64,000 nt of DNA from Adiantum capillus-veneris (Eukaryota; Streptophyta; Polypodiopsida; Polypodiales; Pteridaceae), in NCBI GenBank assembly GCA_014529385.2, contig CM043966.1, positions 92,515,087 through 92,579,086 on the forward strand, written 5' to 3'. The notes beneath the pieces were generated by a model. It saw only the letters and a list, made by a program, of their open reading frames with translations, was not told where the DNA came from and did not search any database. Below are positions 10,903-22,191 of the stretch, one piece after another; the stretch's first letter is position 1; each line of letters opens with the position of its first letter. The translations under genes and the position numbers were made by a program.

Positions 10903-12508
10903 GCACACCCAACGCAATATGCTCGTCTTTGAAAATACACGACACACTTTAAACCTCATAAAACAAAAGTTCATCCTCAATTGTGAAGATCCACTCACTT
11001 GTACAATGAATGACACAGTTGAACTAGGAGTATTTCAAAGTCGTGCTAGAATGCTGAAGCTACTGCAAGAGTTCGCTGAGACCAACAATGCAGTTCTGAC
11101 CTCTCAACAGCAACAAATCTTCGATCATATATCTGGCTTAAGTAATGGCCTCCATGTCATTATAGGCGTTCCAGGATGTGGAAAAACATTCCTCATAAAA
11201 TTCTTCACCTCAAGCTTCATAAAAAATAATAAGAGTGTTATCCTGACTGCATCAACTGGAGCAGCGGCGGCTGCTCGCCTTAGCAGCCTTGCAACTACAG
11301 TCCACTATCAATTTAGGATTCCTTGTTCTAAATATCATTTTCCACAAGAAATTCATCCCGCAGATGAAAGATTTGTCGCTATACATGGTGCCAACGTCAT
11401 TATCATAGACAAGATATCAATGCTAACGAGTACAATGTTCAATATGGTCGTTCGCCAAATAGTTAACATTAGCAAAGGAACACTTCTTGACCCATTCAGG
11501 CAAAAGCTCATCTTGCTTTTTGGGGATTTGGTGCAACTTCTTCCAGTCTGCCATCACCACGAGCCATTATGCCATCTTTGCAACATACAAAACTCAGCTT
11601 ACATCGCTGCAGTCACTACCCACAACATGAGCTTCTTAGTTCGCCATGCTACAGACCCCGCTTACGTCCAATTCTTGGATACAATCCATGTCAAGCAACC
11701 AACAGGGCAACAGATAGGAGAAACGCTTTCACAATGTGTAATTAATGAAACTAAACTCCTGCGAGTAATCGATGACGCTACTACACTGATATGTACTCAT
11801 AGGGAGGATGTATATACGTACAACAACTTGATTCTGCAAAAGTCCTTCTTGACATCCGATATTGTTGCCATTCCACTAAAGACCAATGCTCTTAACAAAC
11901 CATTACTACAGGAATGGCTCCAAGACAAGGCATTCCATGAGATGGACAATACTGCAATTGAGGCTAGATGTATGATTACAGAAAACATTAACTTGGCTAT
12001 GGGTGCCGAGAATGGCTCCACTTGTCGTATAATTTCCTATTCATACGACTGTAGCAGTCAAATTGCTGCTATAGAAGTAATGTTACTTTCCACTGATACC
12101 ACCATGACAATACGAAGGAGTAAACATGCTACAAGAGCAATCAACTGCAAATGGTTCCACAAAAGCACATTCCCTTTGTCACTCGTGTACGCAATCACTG
12201 GACACAAATCTCAAGGAGCTACGATATCAAAGAAATCCATCCTCATTATAAAACAAGCTTTCGCCCCAGGGCTGGCATACGTCATGTTCTCTTGGGTGAC
12301 AGAAAGACGCCATCTCAAATTATTGAACATCCCAACCCCAAGGATGTTCTGGCCGGCCAGTAGAACACTCCCCCAATGGTTAGACATTTCCTCGCTTATT
12401 TCCACAAACAAGTCCTCTAACTCTTTTGGTCTTTCGTCTCGTAAGGTGCATGGACTACACAATCAATTCTTTAACGACAGTTTTCTTGATTGCAAATTTC
12501 CTTCATAG
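10900..12508 (+). pseudogene. PIF1-type helicase of Helitron type, Walker B altered
   Basis: A DNA helicase with Walker A GVPGCGKT (about 11167-11190), motif LTASTGAAAAARL, Walker B VIIIDKISML (about 11398), LLFGDLVQLLPV (motif III region), and the C-terminal TGHKSQGATI (about 12199-12228). In active PIF1 enzymes the Walker B aspartate is followed by glutamate; here it is lysine (DK), which should abolish ATP hydrolysis. The open frame formally begins at an ATG at 10820, but its first ~27 codons are the shadow of the preceding Rep-like frame, so the true helicase sequence starts near 10900. It ends in a TAG at 12506-12508. Confidence 0.75.
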
Positions 12509-12548
12509 CAAATAACAACCTCCAGCATCTCCTCATGGACACCAATCA

Positions 12549-13522
12549 GGTAACCATTCCTTGAATTAATCTATTTTGTAGCTACATTTTATGCCATTCA
12601 ATATGTAGAAAACTCAACCATCATATTTCTCTTTCTCTATCATTCAGATATTTGATAAATTCATCAACATCGCAACTACCTCAAAACCAAAAAACAATTA
12701 TTCTGTATACCCATCTTCAAATCAAATGCGACTAGCAAATATGGCTGGCAAGGCCCCGAGTGCATTCATTGAATGCATTCATTGAAGGGTTCCGTACAAC
12801 TCAGCTCCTCCACCCATACATCAATAAATGCAGCAATCGAAACAAAGAATATAGAAATAACGAGCTAAAGTTGGCAACAGGTGCTTCGAGCTCTTCATAT
12901 TCTTGTATTGCAAACACTAAACATTAACAAATTTGGTTGCTTCTACAACATCTATATTTTTTTTCTATAGGGTTACAAAAAGAGATATTTTTATCATTGG
13001 GCATTGAATTTGATGAGTCAAACAAACTACTGCTAGACGCAGAAGCCCAAGAAATATTAAACACAAAGACTGCTGGTATCACCACCTACGCAATCGAGAT
13101 GTTGCACTATGGTTACAAAATTTCCCTTGACAAATTGGTCGTTCTTGACAAGAATACATCAAGCCAAGCACTTTCCAACATGGTCAAAGAGTTTGGGAAC
13201 GAATTCAAAGGGAACGAGAGAGAAATCTTAACTGATGAGAAATTCACATGGCATTTTAATAGAGACCTTTTTGATGCCCGGTTTGGTGAGACAACTGATC
13301 CATTTTGAAAGCTTGAACCGCTATATGGTAACCATATACACCTCTTACAGAATATAATTATCTGATTACATACTAATTGAGCACATCACTTCAGTGCAGG
13401 ACATCGACAACGAAACCAACAAGGAGCTCCCCAACAACATAACAACTTCACAAGAGGAAGCAGCACGTTCCGACTCTGCTCCAACTCCCAAAAGACAACG
13501 ACAGACGAAGAGAACTACATAG
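12549..13522 (+). pseudogene. Unknown multi-exon ORF downstream of helicase
   Basis: Several open segments are bounded by good splice-like signals: cag|gtaacc at about 12548, ttctctatcattcag at about 12648, ttttctatag|g at about 12970, gtaacc at about 13329 and ttcagtgcag at about 13398. Exon-like parts contain SSNQMRLANMAGKAP (about 12718), FLSLGIEFDESNKLLLDAEA and AGITTYAIEMLHYGYK (12990-13125), and a basic end PKRQRQTKRTT (13488-13519). A 13-bp tandem duplication (12762-12774 and 12775-12787) shifts the frame and creates a stop, and a TGA at 13306 ends the central exon. The family is not recognised. It may be cargo of the Helitron-like locus or a separate gene relic. Confidence 0.4.
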
Positions 13523-14049
13523 TTTATTCATTAGGTGCAAAATCAATAACCGTATTTACATAGGCATGACATCCGATTTTGAAGCTAGGAAGAGAGCACA
13601 CATGACAAATCTACCAAAACGGATGAAACATGATGTGTCGTGCTTTCCCCCATTTTGTCAAAACTTCGAGTTTCATGTACTGCACATTACCCATGATAGG
13701 AGCACTACTATTGCATTGGAAGCACAACAGATAATTACTCAAGATGCAACGTCCACCAAAGGATACAATAATTTGAGGGAACATCCTCCAAACTGCAAGA
13801 AATACTATTATTTAAAACACCATAGAAAAATATAGCGTGCAATCAAATTTAATCTTTGTTCTAGGGTAGCAACTCTCATTCAGTTTTCCCTTCTGTATTA
13901 AATTACTTCTCAAGAGTCTTTTCCTCTAATATCTGTGATAACTTTTATGTTATGTCTCTCTAATATCTATCACATTTTTTTTAAGTTATATTTTGTTTAG
14001 CTTATGTTCTTCAATTTTTTTCTTAAAGTTACATTATGTTTACCTCATG
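13523..14049. other. AT-rich stretch, no recognised gene
   Basis: One open frame of 89 codons (13566-13835) without recognisable motif lies here, then T-rich sequence up to the LINE tail. A Helitron terminus (CTRR preceded by a hairpin) could not be identified with confidence. Confidence 0.4.
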
Positions 14050-14079
14050 GAGGGGCAAATGGTTACATCAAAGCCTAGT

Positions 14080-14550
14080 TAGAAGTACCTAGATGGTGAG
14101 GTCTCCCTAAGCCAATCATGCGAGTTTTTCCTTTTACCACATATATCATCTCCTTACTTTCTTGTACAATCTTTGAGAAGCTAATTGTAGAGAGGTCGCT
14201 ATCAAATACACAGAAGTTCCCGAGCTTCCAAATAAACAGTATTTGACAATTTAAGTACATATTAGAAGTGCAAGACTTTGCAACTATTTCCCACCAAGGC
14301 ACATATCCTTCTTGAAAAACCCTATCATCCACGTTCTTTGTATCCATTTGTACACCTTCCCTATCCTGCCTCTAATAGTTGGGCATTCCATGAAAAGGTG
14401 AGCGAGGTCTTCGCTAGCCACTCTACACCCTGAACATCTATCAAACCTGATACCACATGCATGAATTTTGACGCATATCGACAAAGTCCCCCCACAGCAC
14501 CTTCGACATAAATACCTTCATAAAATGAGGCAACTGTGGATTCCAAATTT
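14080..14550 (-). pseudogene. LINE C-terminal zinc-binding domain (zf-RVT)
   Basis: FDRCSGCRVASEDLAHLFME with CPTIRG following fits the zinc-binding region at the C-terminus of plant LINE RT. The tail then continues through YKWIQRTWMIGFFKKDMCLG into another frame. The same domain occurs in the LINE fragments at 27.9-28.3 kb and 32.7-33.0 kb, so at least three relatives are in the window. Confidence 0.75.
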
Positions 14551-14984
14551 TCTTTGTGACCTTAATCCATCAAGATTTTGACCATTGTTTTTTCCACTAT
14601 TTGTTCAAAGGGGCAAACCAATCAGCCTCGTGCATTAATGCTTGGTATATGCCCTGGTATGAGGTTTAAAGAATTGGCTACTCATGGGCCATTTCCAAGC
14701 TTTCCACTCAAAAATAGATTCCCAAATTGGCATCAGAATATTTTCCAAGCCTTCTACAACTCTGTTGACAAGTAGCTTCTCAATGCCATTGACTTAAAAC
14801 TGGGTAGGCAATTGGTCAAAGGATTTCCAACACTTGTTCTTTCCATCCTAGAAGTGGATCAACCGTTGGAGTCCTTTATTGTTCATCCTTCTTGCAATTT
14901 CTCTCTAATAAGGGTTCATAATTACACCAGCAGCTTTAGACAGCCAAGGGGACTAGTGCAAGATGGAGTTCAGGAATTATCTAG

Positions 14985-16618
14985 TTAATTCACCCCATTC
15001 CTTGCTATATTGCACTTTTGCACCAGCTCTCTTGTGATGCCACCCAGTCTCAAGATAGACCAGTTTGGGGCTAATAGTTTGTCATGCACGCCTTTAGAAA
15101 AAAAATTTGATTGTCTATCATATCCTTGGTCATGATAGCCCAAGAGTGGTCTTGTTTTGTGATTGAGACCACAAACTTGGCACATATGGCCTCAACATGA
15201 AGAGCAGGGATGAGAATTTTGGGGCCACCTTGGACTACTGATCGAGCGATCACTTCCCACTTTGCCCATTGCCCTGGCGATGAGGCTTTGGTGTTGTTCC
15301 TTCACAAGAGTCTTCTAATAGGTTTCAAAAACTCCTTCCAATTACATTTGGATATTTTGAGGACTGGGCTAGTGAATGCAATATAAGGAAGCATAAATGA
15401 ATTGATCACTTTGACGTGACTCGGGCAAGGAAGTAACACATACTCCCACCTTCTCATTTTCCTCTGGATCTTCTCCAGGACCCAGTGGAACCTTTGCTTG
15501 TGTGTAACATCCACCTCCAAAGGGGCATCCAAAGGTCAAAATATCCTCCCTTTAGACACAATCTCCCCTTACTAGATTGATGGGTCAAATGAGTCATTTT
15601 TCTTCAGGGAGATTAGTCTAGACTTCTCAATACTACACTTTGACCCCGAAGCCACAACAAATTTCTTCACAATCTCAAGCGCCTTCTTGAGTACCTAAGG
15701 GCGGGCTTTCAAAAAGAGGAGGGAGTCATCTACGAACATCTTGGCCAGAAGTTGGTCATTGGTTGCTTGGAAAAATTATACCTTGAATGTCACCCTGCAC
15801 AGTAGCAGCATCGGGAAATTCTAAGAGCGACTGCCTTGGCAACTATTTTGTATGCCACAGATATCATAGTTCTGGGACGCCCGTGCTTAAGATGCGAGCA
15901 GCAAACCTACTTTGGGATAGGCTTGATAAGACCTCTTTTCACACTAGGATCCAACGACCCCTTGACAAAATCTTGGTTATCCATATACGTGACTAGGACC
16001 TTGAGGTCATCCTAGAACTCCCTGAAGTATTTAGTGGTTAGACCATCCTAGCTAGGGGACTTCTCCTTGCCAAGCACTTGCAACGCAAGCAAGCACTCAT
16101 CTTTTATAAAGGCCATCTCAAGACGATTGGCTTCAGGTTGGGGAATTTTCTTATTGGCACACTCTCAAGCAAGGTCGCTCTAGCTTCATCCAGTTCTTGA
16201 GAGTGGGTCTTTAGTTGACCAATGATTTGGCTTAGATGATCAAGCATCATCCTAGATATTTCATCTTGGTCTTACGTGGCGTTCTTGTTCTCATCTGTGA
16301 GCAAGTGGACGGAGCCCCGACTTTTCTTGATTTTCAAGTCCCTAATGAAGTGTATTTGATTGCGATCTCTGGCTGAAGGAAGGTCTCCACGTATATCAAT
16401 CTCGCCCTCCTGACATCCTCAAGCTGTTGCCCGGCTAGGTTGGCTTTAGCTTCTAGCCACCTTTTGTGTTCTTCTTCAGAGGCTAGCCAATAGCTTTTTT
16501 GGAATTTGGATGAGCAACCTCCTCTTTGAACTTCTTCTAATGCCCTTCTAGGGACTTTTTCATCCAAGGGTCCGAGATTTTGGTTGATTTCTGTATACTC
16601 AGAGCAAAGAGGTCCCAA
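14985..16618 (-). pseudogene. LINE reverse transcriptase region
   Basis: The part between endonuclease and RT is visible at 16334-16618 (WLASEEEHKRWLEAKANLAG, LEDVRRARLIYVETFL). The catalytic box MFVDDSLLF lies at about 15722-15745 on the minus strand (FVDD 15725-15736), in place of the usual FADD/YADD of plant LINEs. The post-RT part EKIQRKMRRWEYVLLPCPSH and VINSFMLPYIAFTSPVL lies at 15302-15532. Frame changes and stops separate the pieces. Function is lost. Confidence 0.7.
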
Positions 16619-16804
16619 GATTTAGGTTTTTCTAGATTAATATCTTTATAGCTTTCTTGGTAAGCCTTCTAAACAAAGGGTCTTTGAATAGGTGTGCCCC
16701 AATGACAAGCAGATTCTTACTCCCTCTGGGGGCCTACCCCTCCCCTTTGGCTTTCTTGAGTTTCATGTGTAAAGGTAGATGGTCTGAGAGGCTCTTCATT
16801 GTAG

Positions 16805-17480
16805 CTACTTCATCTCAAGTAGCAACGAGATCCAGTCATCTTGGTGAGAGCAGTAGCACCTGTCAAGCCGAGAAGCCATGCGGGAATGTTTTAGGCTTGT
16901 GTATGTGAAGCCCGGCATGCTCTTCCAAGGACCCACCTCCCACAGGTCCATCATAGCCCATTTTTCACAGATCGAGCCGTTTAGTTTTTTCAAAACTATC
17001 CAACAGAGTGGTTGAGCTTGTTCTATTCTTGCTCTTCTCCACCATATTAAAGTCACCTATCAGTAGCCACTCTCCTTCAATAGGGGAATCCCTAAAGTGA
17101 ATCCACAATTTGGCTCTATCCTTGGCATTGCAAGGGCTATATATGTTTACTATGGTGATAGGTTGATCTACCCAAATGGCTCTCACTCCTAGAACTCTCT
17201 CAGAGGGGCGATTTAGGACCACTTTGAGCTCCAAGTCCTTGTCCACAATAGAGAGGATGCCATTGAACCCATCCACTCCCTCTCCATAGAACAACAACTT
17301 CTTTCCCAATGCTTGTTTTCTTTTGCTGCAAGCATCCAGATGATTTTATTGGATGGCCCAACAATTAACTTCTTTATCCTTTCTAACTTCCTCCCATAAG
17401 AGGGTGTGCTTCTTCTGGGTCTTCAATCCTTTCATGCTCCATGATTGGATATCAAGAACTTCCATCATTAGGGGAGAGGG
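16805..17480 (-). pseudogene. LINE endonuclease (APE-type) domain
   Basis: Nicks target DNA to prime reverse transcription. Readable parts are IQSWSMKGLKTQKKHTLLW (about 17450), then IVNIYSPCNAKDRAKLWIHF and EWLLIGDFNMVEKSKN (about 17060-17160), the latter holding the GDFN motif of exonuclease/endonuclease/phosphatase enzymes. A frameshift near 17000 moves the rest (ASRLDRCYCSHQDDWISLL) to another frame. At least one in-frame stop lies near 17350. Inactive. Confidence 0.75.
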
Positions 17481-17727
17481 ACGAATTCCTCAACATCCGA
17501 TCCTTGCCTCGTTTTTGCATCCCTAAATCTAGAGAGAGTTAGAAGGCTCTCTAGCAACCTCAGGTTCCTTCACCTAAATCTCTTCAAATGGATTGTGGAG
17601 TGGTAGGACACAAGTACCTCCCTTTAGTTGAGCGGGGGGGAGAGAGGAGACTTTCCCTTTCAAGGCTCCAATATCCTTCAATGATACGAATTCTCTTGCC
17701 ACTGCCTTCACTCTTTTGATCCTCATC

Positions 17728-19293
17728 TGTCATAAGATATAATAACTAACCAACCCAAACAATTTTCTCATATTAAAATGATCATTTAATGTGGGATAAT
17801 AAACAAGGAGAAGGGTTAGAATATAAACATGTGCTTACAGATCTATCTCAACACGGGGCTAATGGTAAAGGGGTCCAAATGAGACATGGTCTATCAAAGA
17901 GCAAGGCTAGCTAATGGAGCTTAAAGACCTTAGGGTTAGCTTCAGTAAAGACCTCCAAAGATTATTTAAAAGTCCTTTGAACTTAATATGCAAGCTAGGG
18001 TTGAGCTTGAGGTGGGAACCTGACCCAAGCTTGAGGTGCTTGTCGTGCTTGCTGGCTAAGGTGCTTGAGGTGCTTTTCGTGCTTCGCTAACTAAGGTGCT
18101 TGAGGTGTTGAATGAATAAGGTTCTAAGGTGCTCCATGACTAAGGTGCTTGAGGGGCTTGAGGTGTTCCACAAAGTCAACATGATCCATACTCAAGGGGA
18201 GGCGAGCCCTCATTGTAGGAGCTAGAGACAGAACACACCCACCCTCACACAAAGAAATCTTGGTACAAAGTAAGCAAATAGGACACTTGTCAAGTTCCTC
18301 TTTATGTTGCCCTCATGGTATGCCTAAAGCCTATTGGTTAGCCTCCCAAGGGGTCCAATGATAATTTAATTAATTTAATTAATTGTTTATGCATTTATCA
18401 AGTCCTCTCTCTCAAAGGGGAAAGGGGGACACTTGTCCCAAGGCTACCCTTTCTGCTTGATATCCACTAAGCATGTAATTGGCTAGGCTTGAGGAGATCC
18501 AATCATGTGCAAGCTAGTGCTAGAAGAGAGGGTCGACCAAAGCAAGGAGGGGGCTAGCTTGGGGGTATACTCCCCCCCCCCCCCCACACACACACACACA
18601 TACACACTCTCAATGTGTGAGTTGCAATGTGCAAGAGATCCATCTCCTTCGCCAAGCTTGTAGAGAAGTTGAGAGTCGACACCAACACTCTTGGCTATGG
18701 AATGCAAATCCAGCCAAGAGCCATGCTACAATGCTTAAGCTTTCCATATTCTCCATCTTCATTGCTATGCTATTATGTATGCTAAGCAAGAAGAGTGATG
18801 ATAAGTAAGGAACTATTTCTTTCTCCTATGAATGTTTCTTCTTCTTCTTTCCTACCCTCATTCCCTGCTATCTCTCTCCACTTTTGAAGGTGTTTGAGGT
18901 CTTGGGACTGAGGTTGGGTATGGTTAATGTTGTTTACAAAGTCTATGTTATGTTAGTGATGCATGAAGCTTTCCATCTTCATTGCATCACCTAGGTGACA
19001 AGGAACCCAAAGATTGTATTGTATCAAGTCTCTCTTGATGGGAGAATATATAATACAAAAGCCTATTGGAGGGGGACCGGCTCCACATAAATCCGGTCCT
19101 CAAATGTTGTCAAGTTCTCTAAACTCTCTCTCTTGCAAAAGTATTGTTCATGCCAAGTTAATTAAGTACTATGGTTATGTTGCTACCGCTAAATAAGTTC
19201 ACCCTCTATGATCTCAAAGTAGTGTCACAAAAATGCTCACTCTAATTCTCTAAATTCCACTATTCTCAAAGTTCATAGGCCATTTCCATTACA
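17728..19293 (+). repeat. 5' LTR of C1
   Basis: TGTCATAAG...TTACA, 1566 bp, ending one base before the primer site. The same sequence occurs at 21495-22191, 23731-25297 (inverted), 51769-53399 (inverted) and 63305-64000. It contains a minisatellite (core aaggtgcttgaggtgcttg, about 18030-18175), a C-run plus (CA)n at 18572-18605, and a TATA-like atatataata near 19046. Confidence 0.9.
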
Positions 19294-19294
19294 T

Positions 19295-19306
19295 TGGTAT
19301 CAGAGC
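19295..19306 (+). promoter_or_regulatory. Primer-binding site of C1
   Basis: TGGTATCAGAGC one base after the LTR end, complementary to the 3' end of initiator Met-tRNA. Confidence 0.9.
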
Positions 19307-19693
19307 TACTGGTTTCTCTTTTCTTGCTTAAGAAGAGAGGTCCTTAAGTTGTCCATGAAAGGTTGGGCATGTTTATTGCAATAGGGTAAGTGGGACAAGG
19401 ATCTATTATCTTGGTTGAGAAGTACTTAGTTCAAGGTACATCATTGGGAACTATAGTCTTAATAATGGAGCCTCTCGGGGCTTGCCTTTTACTTAAGCAT
19501 TATTGAGCTACGAGCAAGCTCAACAGGAACCATAATCAACCGCGTAATGTTAGACCCTCTCCACTAGTCTTTGCAATCAACAACTACGGGTGTGGCTAAT
19601 TGAGAAGTGATTTTCAAAGGTAAAGAAGAGTAGAAACTAAGGTTTTTGAGGGTACCAAAGCAAAAAGAAATTCTATACATAAGTATAATTAAC

Positions 19694-19957
19694 ATGGCTG
19701 ACAATAACCAACAGAGTGTAATGAATATTGATAATTTTGATTTTTCACATGAAAGTGCTAATGATGATGCACCCATGTGTTTTCATTACCTTTTTACTAG
19801 GTTGCAGCAAGATATGTGCAACCCTTCTTTGCAAGTTGAAGTTACTCAAAAACCTCGTGCTTATGGGATTTCCCTTCCTCTCCAAGAGGAGAGAGAGCTT
19901 AGGAGACCTCTTGATGAGACCCCCAAAACAAGACTCTCTCCTATAAGAGAGCAGTAG
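19694..19957 (+). pseudogene. Gag N-terminus of C1
   Basis: ATG at 19694 opens MADNNQQSVMNIDNFDF, about 400 bp behind the primer site. The part HYLFTRLQQDM and LRRPLDETPKTRLSPIREQ has a counterpart in C3 just after 56912 (RERELRKPVVETSKRRLSSV). The frame ends in TAG at 19957. Weakly coding sequence follows to about 20120 and then jumps to integrase. No capsid core or zinc knuckle is present. Confidence 0.6.
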
Positions 19958-20124
19958 AGAGCATCACAAAAGCAACAGGAGAAGGGAGTAAATTCAAAGA
20001 AAGAGAAAGAAGTGAATCTCTAAGCTCCTTTGAAGATGTGGCTCCACAAAGACGGCGGTCTAGACAATCGCCAACTTCTCCCAAGAGGAAACGGTCAGTA
20101 CATAGTCCTTCCAAAATGGAAGAG

Positions 20125-20410
20125 AGGAAACAAAGGAAGAAAGTTTAGCAAGCAAGCACACTTTATTCCTGTCAAAAAAACTATTAATGCATACCAAATG
20201 GAAACTCTCTTCATATCAAAAATTTTCAAATAGTACGGATTACCAACATCCATTGTGTTAGATAGAGTTCTTAGAATGACCATTGATTTTTGGAAAGGTC
20301 TCTTTGAAAATCTAGGTACAAGATTGAAATTTCTCTTCGGCCTATCACCCACAAACGGATGGCCAAAGTGAGATAGCCAACCTTACAATACTCGATTAAC
20401 TAAAGACTTA
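20125..20410 (+). pseudogene. Integrase fragment of C1 joined to gag
   Basis: From about 20145 the frame reads SKQAHFIPVKKTINAYQMET, the integrase core segment found intact in order in C3 at 61940-62010. Later pieces (YYGLPTSIVLDR, FWKGLFENLGTRLKF) carry stops and frameshifts. The first catalytic aspartate region and everything upstream are missing, so the deletion junction lies at about 20120-20145. Confidence 0.65.
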
Positions 20411-20439
20411 TGTTATAGAAGTAGATGAACGTTCACAAT

Positions 20440-21130
20440 GGGAAAATTACTTATCCCTTGAAGAGTATGCGTAATGATAATATTTTCCATACTTCTACGG
20501 GAAAAAAACCTTTTGAAATCATAAGGGGGAGACCTAAAAGTCCCTTGCTACTTAAAGTACATGGAAAGATCTTCGTTGCCGATAAGTATAGCCGTGACCT
20601 ACAAGAATCTTTCCAAAAGATTAAGGAGGCTATATCCATCTCTCAACAAAGGAAAAACGTTGTTACTGACAATCACCCAAGGTCCTGGTCTTACTTAAGT
20701 TTCCCAAGGCTAGATTGATGCAAACGACGGGCAAAATTCCTACGGGCCATCAAAAATATTATGGTAAACTAGCAAAAAGATACTATGGTCCTTTTCAAAT
20801 TTTGAAGCCAATCAATGACATGGCTTATCAAATCAAGGTTCACAACCATTGGCTCATACACAAAGTTGTTCATGTGACCCTACTTAATCCCTACAAAGGA
20901 GAGCCACCAAGTGAACCAATTATTGAAGACCCTTCAGAAATCGAAGACCAAGAAGAGGTGCTACAACCCGAAGCTATCCTTCGGCATGAACACAAGGTAC
21001 TACGACATGGTAAGCTTATTTGATGGTATCTTATTAAGTTCAAAAATTATCCTTTTGAAGATGCTAGATGGATGCAAGGAATACAACTTAAGGATAGTAT
21101 GAACCTTGGAAATGCTTACAATGCTACACT
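20440..21130 (+). pseudogene. Integrase C-terminus and chromodomain of C1
   Basis: Pieces in order: KPFEIIRGRPKSPLLLKVHG (about 20505-20570), LAKRYYGPFQILKPINDMAY (about 20770-20830), NHWLIHKVVHVTLLNPYKGE, then ILRHEHKVLRHGKLI ending in a TGA at 21021. After the stop, YLIKFKNYPFEDARWMQG continues in one frame. This last part fits the chromodomain that targets chromovirus integration to modified histones. Several stops make it non-functional. Confidence 0.7.
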
Positions 21131-21494
21131 AGACTAAGAAAATGTACATATTTCTTCTAAATGACCAATGTTTTTGTCTTATAAGACTAATTCTCTTTTT
21201 ATTGTGCACAAATTTAAGTAGTATGCATGCTTAGAATCATGTTTGTGATGACGACGTCTCTCAAACACCAAGTAGAATTTGTCACTCTAATTGGGAGAAT
21301 GAAATGGACTAAAGAGCAGACATGCTTGCAGCAGCTACATCTTCCAAGCACCAAATGGATTAGTCATCCATCTTGGAATGAAGTCGTAGGGGAAGAATGG
21401 ATCCTCTACCCGCTAAGAAACATTGACTAATGACTAAGGCTTTATCTCTTCTACCTCATAGTCAAGGACGACTATGATTTTAAGAGAGAGGTAA

Positions 21495-22191
21495 TGTTAT
21501 AAAATCTAATATCTAACCAACCCAAATGATTTTCTCATATTAAAGTGATCATTTAATGTGGGAGAATAAATGGAAACAAGGGTTAACATATAGACATGTG
21601 CTTACAGATCTATCTCAACATGGGGCCAATGGTAAAAGGGTTAAATGAGAGATGGTCTATCAAAGAGAAAGGCTAGCTAATGGAACTTAAAGACCTTAGG
21701 GTTAGCTTCATTAAAGACCTCCAAAGGTTAGTGTTAAAATTCCTTTGACCTTAGGCACCTTAGGCACCTTAGGCAAGCCAGAGCTTGATCTTGAGGTGGG
21801 AACCCGGCCCAAGCTTGAGGTGCTTGTCGTACTTGATGACTAAGGTGCTTGCCATGCTTTCTAACTAAGGTGCTTGAGGTGCATGAGATGCTTCATGACT
21901 AAGGTGCTAAGGTGATCCATGACTAAGGTGCTTCAGGGTCTTGAGGTGTTCCACAAAGTTAGCATAATCCCTACTCAAGGGGGAGCGAGCCCTCATTGTA
22001 GGAACTAGAGAAAGAAAAAATATGACACTTATCAAGTTCCTCTTCATGTTGCCATCATGGTGTGCCTAAAGCCTATTGGTTAGCCTCCCAAGGAGTCCAA
22101 TGATATTTAGTTAATTTAATTAATTGTTAATTCATTTATCAAGTCCTCTCTCTCAAAGGGGAAAGGGGGATCCTTGTCCCAAGGCTACCCT
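21495..22191 (+). repeat. 3' LTR of C1, truncated
   Basis: Starts TGTTATAAAATC after the purine-rich aagagagaggtaa (21482-21494) and follows the 5' LTR to about its position 700 (aaggctaccctt). Unrelated sequence then begins, so the right 870 bp or so are missing and no target duplication can be read. Confidence 0.85.

Larger units (their letters stand above)
14050..17700 (-). mobile_element. Decayed L1-type LINE (ORF2 remains)
   Basis: Reading on the minus strand from high to low coordinates, the order is endonuclease, linker, reverse transcriptase and C-terminal zinc-binding domain, the order of plant L1 ORF2. All parts are interrupted by stops and frameshifts. The 5' end stops where the gypsy copy C1 begins at 17728, so C1 probably inserted here or the junction is a rearrangement. 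No poly-A tail is seen near 14050. Confidence 0.75.
17728..22191 (+). mobile_element. Gypsy family C, copy C1 (internally deleted chromodomain element)
   Basis: Complete 5' LTR (17728-19293), Met-tRNA primer site, start of gag, then an abrupt join to integrase C-terminal half and chromodomain, then a 3' LTR cut off at about 22191. Protease, RT, RNase H and the first half of integrase are missing, so about two thirds of the coding region is deleted. It could move only with enzymes from a relative such as C3 (56.9-64 kb). Confidence 0.85.

Noticed and set aside
13566-13835. 89-codon ORF as a gene
   Set aside because: No recognisable domain, homologue or regulatory context; retained only as an unassigned open frame.
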